A DNA stretch of 64,000 nucleotides from Geomobilibacter sp964432205. Lineage in GTDB: Bacteria; Desulfobacterota; Desulfuromonadia; Geobacterales; DSM-12255. The translations under genes and the position numbers were made by a program. Position 1 is the first letter of the stretch, and the number at the start of each line of letters is the position of its first letter. A model generated the notes under the pieces. It had not been told where the DNA came from. It searched no databases and saw nothing but the letters and a program-made list of their open reading frames with translations. Location of the stretch: assembly GCA_964432205.1 (NCBI GenBank), contig CAYSMK010000022.1:1-64000 (forward strand), in the 5' to 3' direction. Shown here in pieces: positions 61,122-64,000 of the stretch.

Positions 61122-62570
61122 ATGGGTTTACAGGAATACAAGCTCTTTATTGACGGGAAATGGGTCCCTTCGTCGACAGGTTCTGTGGCTGACGATATCA
61201 ATCCGGCGACCGGAGAGATCTATGCCAAGGTGCATCAGGCGAGTACGGATGATATCGAGGCAGCCATCGCCACTGCCTACTCGGCAAAGAATGCCTGGGG
61301 CAACTCTCCTCCGGCGCTCAGGGAAGGCATTCTGATAAGGGCCGCGGCCATACTGGAGGAAAGAGCCACTGAATTTGCAGACGTACTGATCGATGAAGGT
61401 GGCGGCACATTCGGCAAGGCGATGTTCGAGATATCTGCCGTCGTCGGTGTACTGCACAGCGCCGCCGGCGAGTGTCGCCGCATCCATGGCGAAACCATCC
61501 CTTCCGACGCCCCCGGAGTGTTTTCCATGACGGTACGCCGCCCGCTGGGGGTCATTGCGGGGATCGCACCCTTCAATTTCCCGTTTGTGCTGGCGATGAA
61601 CAAGGTCTGCCTGGCCCTGGCAGCAGGCAACACCTTTGTCCTCAAACCCGCCTCACCCACTCCGGTCATCGGCCTCAAGATCGCGGAGCTCTTTGAGGCG
61701 GCCGGACTGCCGCATGGCGTACTGAACGTCATACCGGTCAAGGGAAGCATCCTCGGAGACAGGCTGGTTGTGGACCCGCGCATCCGTATGGTGACCTTTA
61801 CCGGATCGACCGAGGTCGGCAAGCAGCTGGCCGAGGTTGCGGGTCGTCACCAAAAGAAGATCACCCTCGAAATGGGAGGAAAGAGTCCGCTCATAGTGCT
61901 CAAGGATGCGGATCTGGACTATGCCGTCGACGCAGCAGTATTCGGCATATTCCTCCACCAGGGGCAGGTCTGCATGGTCAACTCGCGGATGATCGTCGAG
62001 GCCGATATCTACGACCGTTTCTGCGAAAAACTTGCCGCAAAGGCAAGGACCCTCAAGGTAGGTGATCCGCGCCGGCCCGATACGGTCATCGGTCCTCTGG
62101 TTGAAAGCAAGCAATGCCTGTTCATCAAGGGACAGCTGGACGATGCGGTCTCGGACGGTGCACGCCTGCTGTACGGCGGCAACTATGACGGCGGTTTCTT
62201 TCAGCCGACCATCGTTGCGGATGTAACCGCTACGATGAGAATCTTCCAGGAAGAGAGTTTCGGTCCGGTGGCCTGCGTCATCAAGGCCGCCGACAGCGAG
62301 GAGGCGCTGGCAATCGCCAACAACTCCTCCTTCGGGCTTTCCTCCGCCATCATCACCAACGATCTGCAGAAGGCGTTCGATCTCTCCTTGAGACTTGAGG
62401 CGGGCATGGTGCACATAAACAATTGCACCATCTGCGCCGAGCCGCATATTCCCTTTGGCGGTGTCAAGGATAGCGGGATCGGTCGCGAAGGAGGACATTA
62501 TTCGATAGAAGAGATGACCGAGGTCAAGTGGATCACCGTCCAGATGGGCAAGAGACAGTTTCCGTTTTAA
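61122..62570 (+). CDS. Aldehyde dehydrogenase, aryl-aldehyde (vanillin/benzaldehyde) type
   Basis: 482 residues. Catalytic Glu250 in LEMGGKSP and Cys284 in GQVCMVNSRM, NAD-binding segments APFNFPF and KPASPTPVIG, and EESFGPVACV near the C-terminus. The order of blocks (NSPPALREGILIRAAAILEER; SAAGECRRIHGETIPSD) is that of salicylaldehyde, vanillin and benzaldehyde dehydrogenases. With the alcohol dehydrogenase that follows it would turn an aryl alcohol into an aryl carboxylate. GAAGGAG precedes the ATG. Confidence 0.9.
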   Translation: MGLQEYKLFIDGKWVPSSTGSVADDINPATGEIYAKVHQASTDDIEAAIATAYSAKNAWGNSPPALREGILIRAAAILEERATEFADVLIDEGGGTFGKAMFEISAVVGVLHSAAGECRRIHGETIPSDAPGVFSMTVRRPLGVIAGIAPFNFPFVLAMNKVCLALAAGNTFVLKPASPTPVIGLKIAELFEAAGLPHGVLNVIPVKGSILGDRLVVDPRIRMVTFTGSTEVGKQLAEVAGRHQKKITLEMGGKSPLIVLKDADLDYAVDAAVFGIFLHQGQVCMVNSRMIVEADIYDRFCEKLAAKARTLKVGDPRRPDTVIGPLVESKQCLFIKGQLDDAVSDGARLLYGGNYDGGFFQPTIVADVTATMRIFQEESFGPVACVIKAADSEEALAIANNSSFGLSSAIITNDLQKAFDLSLRLEAGMVHINNCTICAEPHIPFGGVKDSGIGREGGHYSIEEMTEVKWITVQMGKRQFPF

Positions 62571-62604
62571 ACAAATACTCGTTCCACCATAAGGAGAAAA
62601 CTGC

Positions 62605-63705
62605 ATGAAGATCACAGCTGCCGTGGCGCGGGCGATCCACGCGCCCCTCACCCTGGAAACGCTTGACATGGAAGATCCTCGCGACGACGAGATTCTCGTC
62701 CGGGTCGTGGCGACCGGGATCTGCCATACCGACCTGGTCGTCCGCGACGGCCTCCTCCCCACGCCCCAGCCTGTTGTCCTGGGCCATGAGGGAGCGGGGA
62801 TCGTCGAGAAGGTCGGATGCACGGTGCGCAAGGTCGTCCCGGGCGACCACGTGGTCATGACCTTCAACTCCTGCGGCTCCTGTCCGAGCTGCGCCGAGCA
62901 CGAGCCAGCCTACTGTCACGAGTTCTTTCCGCGAAACTTCTTCGCCGTTCGCGCCGACGGGACGAGCGCACTCTCGCGGGACGGTGAGCGGGTTCATGGC
63001 AACTTTTTCGGCCAGTCGTCCTTCGCCACCCACGCCCTCTGCCACGAGCAAAACGTGGTCAAGGTGCCGAAGGATGCCCCGCTCGAGAAGATGGGCCCTC
63101 TCGCCTGCGGGGTGCAGACCGGCGCCGGCGCCGTGATGAACGCGCTGAAGGTGACCGCGGGAAAGTCCTTTGCCGTCTTCGGCACAGGCTCGGTGGGGCT
63201 CTCGGCCGTGATGGCAGCCAGGGTAGTCGGAGCCACGACCATCATCGCCGTGGACACGAACGACGAACGACTCGCTTTCGCCCGGGAGGTAGGGGCTACC
63301 CACACGGTAAATCCCAAGGGCACCAACGCTACCGAGGAGATCCTGGCGGCGACCGGCGGGGGCGTGAATTTCGCCCTGGACACGACCGGCCTTTCCGAGG
63401 TCATCCGCAACGCCGTGCTCAGCCTGGCGCCACGGGGCGTCTGCGGCATCCTGGGGGCATCGCCCATGGGAAGTGAAATATGCCTCGACGAGGTTCATTT
63501 CATGAGCGGCGGCCGCCGTCTGATCGGCATCGTCGAAGGCTCCTCCGCCCCGGATGTCTTTATCCCGCTCCTGGCGGACCTGCACGCCAAGGGGCTCTTT
63601 CCGTTCGACCGGATGATCCGTTTCTACCCCTTCGACAAGATCAACGAGGCGATTGCCGACTCGGAGTCCGGCAGGGCGATCAAGCCCATCGTACGCATGG
63701 GGTAG
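62605..63705 (+). CDS. Zinc-dependent alcohol dehydrogenase, aryl-alcohol type
   Basis: 366 residues of the medium-chain dehydrogenase family. Catalytic zinc ligands Cys40 (ICHTD), His61 and Glu62 (LGHEGAG) and the Cys of PLACGVQTG. Structural zinc Cys90, Cys93, Cys96 and Cys104. NAD motif GTGSVG near residue 194, followed by VDTNDE, favouring NAD. Similar to benzyl-alcohol dehydrogenases (XylB/AreB). AAGGAG precedes the ATG, and it follows the aldehyde dehydrogenase by 34 bases. Downstream of a phenolic-sensing operon, an aryl or hydroxybenzyl alcohol is a fair substrate guess. Confidence 0.92.
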   Translation: MKITAAVARAIHAPLTLETLDMEDPRDDEILVRVVATGICHTDLVVRDGLLPTPQPVVLGHEGAGIVEKVGCTVRKVVPGDHVVMTFNSCGSCPSCAEHEPAYCHEFFPRNFFAVRADGTSALSRDGERVHGNFFGQSSFATHALCHEQNVVKVPKDAPLEKMGPLACGVQTGAGAVMNALKVTAGKSFAVFGTGSVGLSAVMAARVVGATTIIAVDTNDERLAFAREVGATHTVNPKGTNATEEILAATGGGVNFALDTTGLSEVIRNAVLSLAPRGVCGILGASPMGSEICLDEVHFMSGGRRLIGIVEGSSAPDVFIPLLADLHAKGLFPFDRMIRFYPFDKINEAIADSESGRAIKPIVRMG

Positions 63706-63728
63706 CGGCCGGCCCCGCAGGCCACTCT

Positions 63729-63760
63729 CCACGCACCCGGAATGTTCCGGTCTCGCGTGG
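63729..63760 (+). terminator. Compound hairpin after the alcohol dehydrogenase
   Basis: CCACGC (63729-63734) pairs with GCGTGG (63755-63760), enclosing CCGGAA-TG-TTCCGG (63737-63750). There is no U-run, so it may be a Rho-type or processing structure, 24 bases after the stop codon. Confidence 0.45.
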
Positions 63761-63813
63761 GATGCCCCCCTATGCGTGCTGATTCTTAACGTGTAATATA
63801 CCGGTCCGCTTGT

Positions 63814-63849
63814 TATAATCTGCGTCAAGTCTTTGTGTCGCACGCGACA
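63814..63849 (+). promoter_or_regulatory. Candidate -10 and palindrome before the second PAS regulator
   Basis: A perfect TATAAT at 63814-63819 (no good -35 seen) is followed by the palindrome TGTCGCACGCGACA (63836-63849), 17 bases before the regulator start. The palindrome could be an autoregulatory site. Confidence 0.4.
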
Positions 63850-63866
63850 ACACCCGGGGTGGACAT

Positions 63867-64000
63867 ATGAAGTCAAGATCACAAAGTGCACTACCCTTCC
63901 CGGAGAAACTACTCACGGAAACCAACCATCTGGCCCGGATCTTTCAAGAAGACCCGGTCGGTTTCGCCATATTTGATCGCGGCTTGCACTATGTCCACCT
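63867..64000 (+). CDS. PAS-domain regulator, 5' part only (paralogue of the sigma-54 activator at 12451)
   Basis: Open from the ATG at 63867 (GGGGTGGACAT upstream) to the window edge, about 44 codons. The product MKSRSQSALPFPEKLLTETN, then FQEDPVGFAIFDRGLHYVH, aligns with the first 50 residues of the regulator at 12451 (SKLILETSNLPQIFQ, then VPIGLSIFDRSLRYVHVNGQ). The PAS domain is beginning; whether the rest is also a sigma-54 activator cannot be seen. Both genes share the GGACATATGA start context. Confidence 0.75.
   Translation, partial: MKSRSQSALPFPEKLLTETNHLARIFQEDPVGFAIFDRGLHYVH

Noticed and set aside
1..64000. CRISPR arrays, tRNA or rRNA genes, insertion-sequence transposases, prophage genes
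   Set aside because: I looked for regularly spaced repeats, conserved rRNA stretches, tRNA T-loop patterns and transposase or phage proteins and saw none. A tRNA could still be missed by eye.

Overview
The window is about 64 kb of GC-rich bacterial DNA, densely packed with catabolic operons. The gene content points to an anaerobic or facultative proteobacterial degrader of organic and aromatic acids. It includes a B12-dependent carbon-skeleton mutase, TRAP and Liv-type ABC importers, CoA-dependent beta-oxidation genes, sigma-54 activators with their promoters, and outer-membrane DUF1302/DUF1329 proteins. A Geobacter-like member of the Desulfuromonadota is my best guess, but there is no rRNA or other marker in the window to prove it.

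Layout. (1) 0.1-2.1 kb: universal stress protein and an Ldh2-type dehydrogenase. (2) 2.1-11.7 kb: a divergent IclR regulator, then glmE-glmL-prpD-glmS-like genes, a complete TRAP transporter and a corrinoid adenosyltransferase. Twin palindromes between iclR and glmE are likely operators. The mutase keeps the cofactor-binding residues of glutamate mutase but has lost much of the glutamate pocket, and no methylaspartase is present, so this looks like a mutase pathway for another substrate. (3) 11.8-12.4 kb: VapBC toxin-antitoxin. (4) 12.4-31.5 kb: a PAS-GAF-sigma-54 activator, three identical-type palindromic enhancer sites and a -24/-12 promoter, then a feruloyl-CoA-synthetase-like ligase, an ABC importer (binding protein, LivH, a LivM-LivG fusion, LivF), a lipoprotein, a frameshifted porin, a second Usp, a CoA-transferase, an orphan TRAP binding protein, DUF3237, an unusual thiolase, enoyl-CoA hydratase and 3-hydroxyacyl-CoA dehydrogenase. 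Together these could activate and beta-oxidise a phenylpropanoid-like acid. A 170-bp nested palindromic element sits just upstream of the thiolase.

(5) 32.3-41.7 kb: a PAS-LuxR regulator, followed by a relic of a YCF48 gene and an amine/amino-acid-type cluster (class III aminotransferase, aldehyde dehydrogenase, APC permease, DUF3156-like, MoaF-like, two SDRs). This segment is bracketed by a 627-bp direct repeat, about 99 percent identical, that carries the LuxR 3' end and its downstream region. The right copy creates a truncated LuxR protein. The geometry suggests the cluster was inserted between the LuxR gene and its original target operon.

(6) 42.0-61.1 kb: two complete copies of a four-gene envelope module (DUF1302 outer-membrane protein, DUF1329 periplasmic protein, YCF48 beta-propeller, RND/MMPL pump). 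An amidohydrolase, an MFS carrier and a XylR/DmpR/MopR-type phenolic-sensing activator lie between them. The second module has a near-perfect sigma-54 promoter. (7) 61.1-64.0 kb: an aryl-aldehyde-type dehydrogenase, a zinc aryl-alcohol-type dehydrogenase, and the start of a second PAS regulator paralogous to the one at 12.4 kb.

No tRNA, rRNA, CRISPR array or transposase was recognised. All homology calls are by eye; no database search was run.
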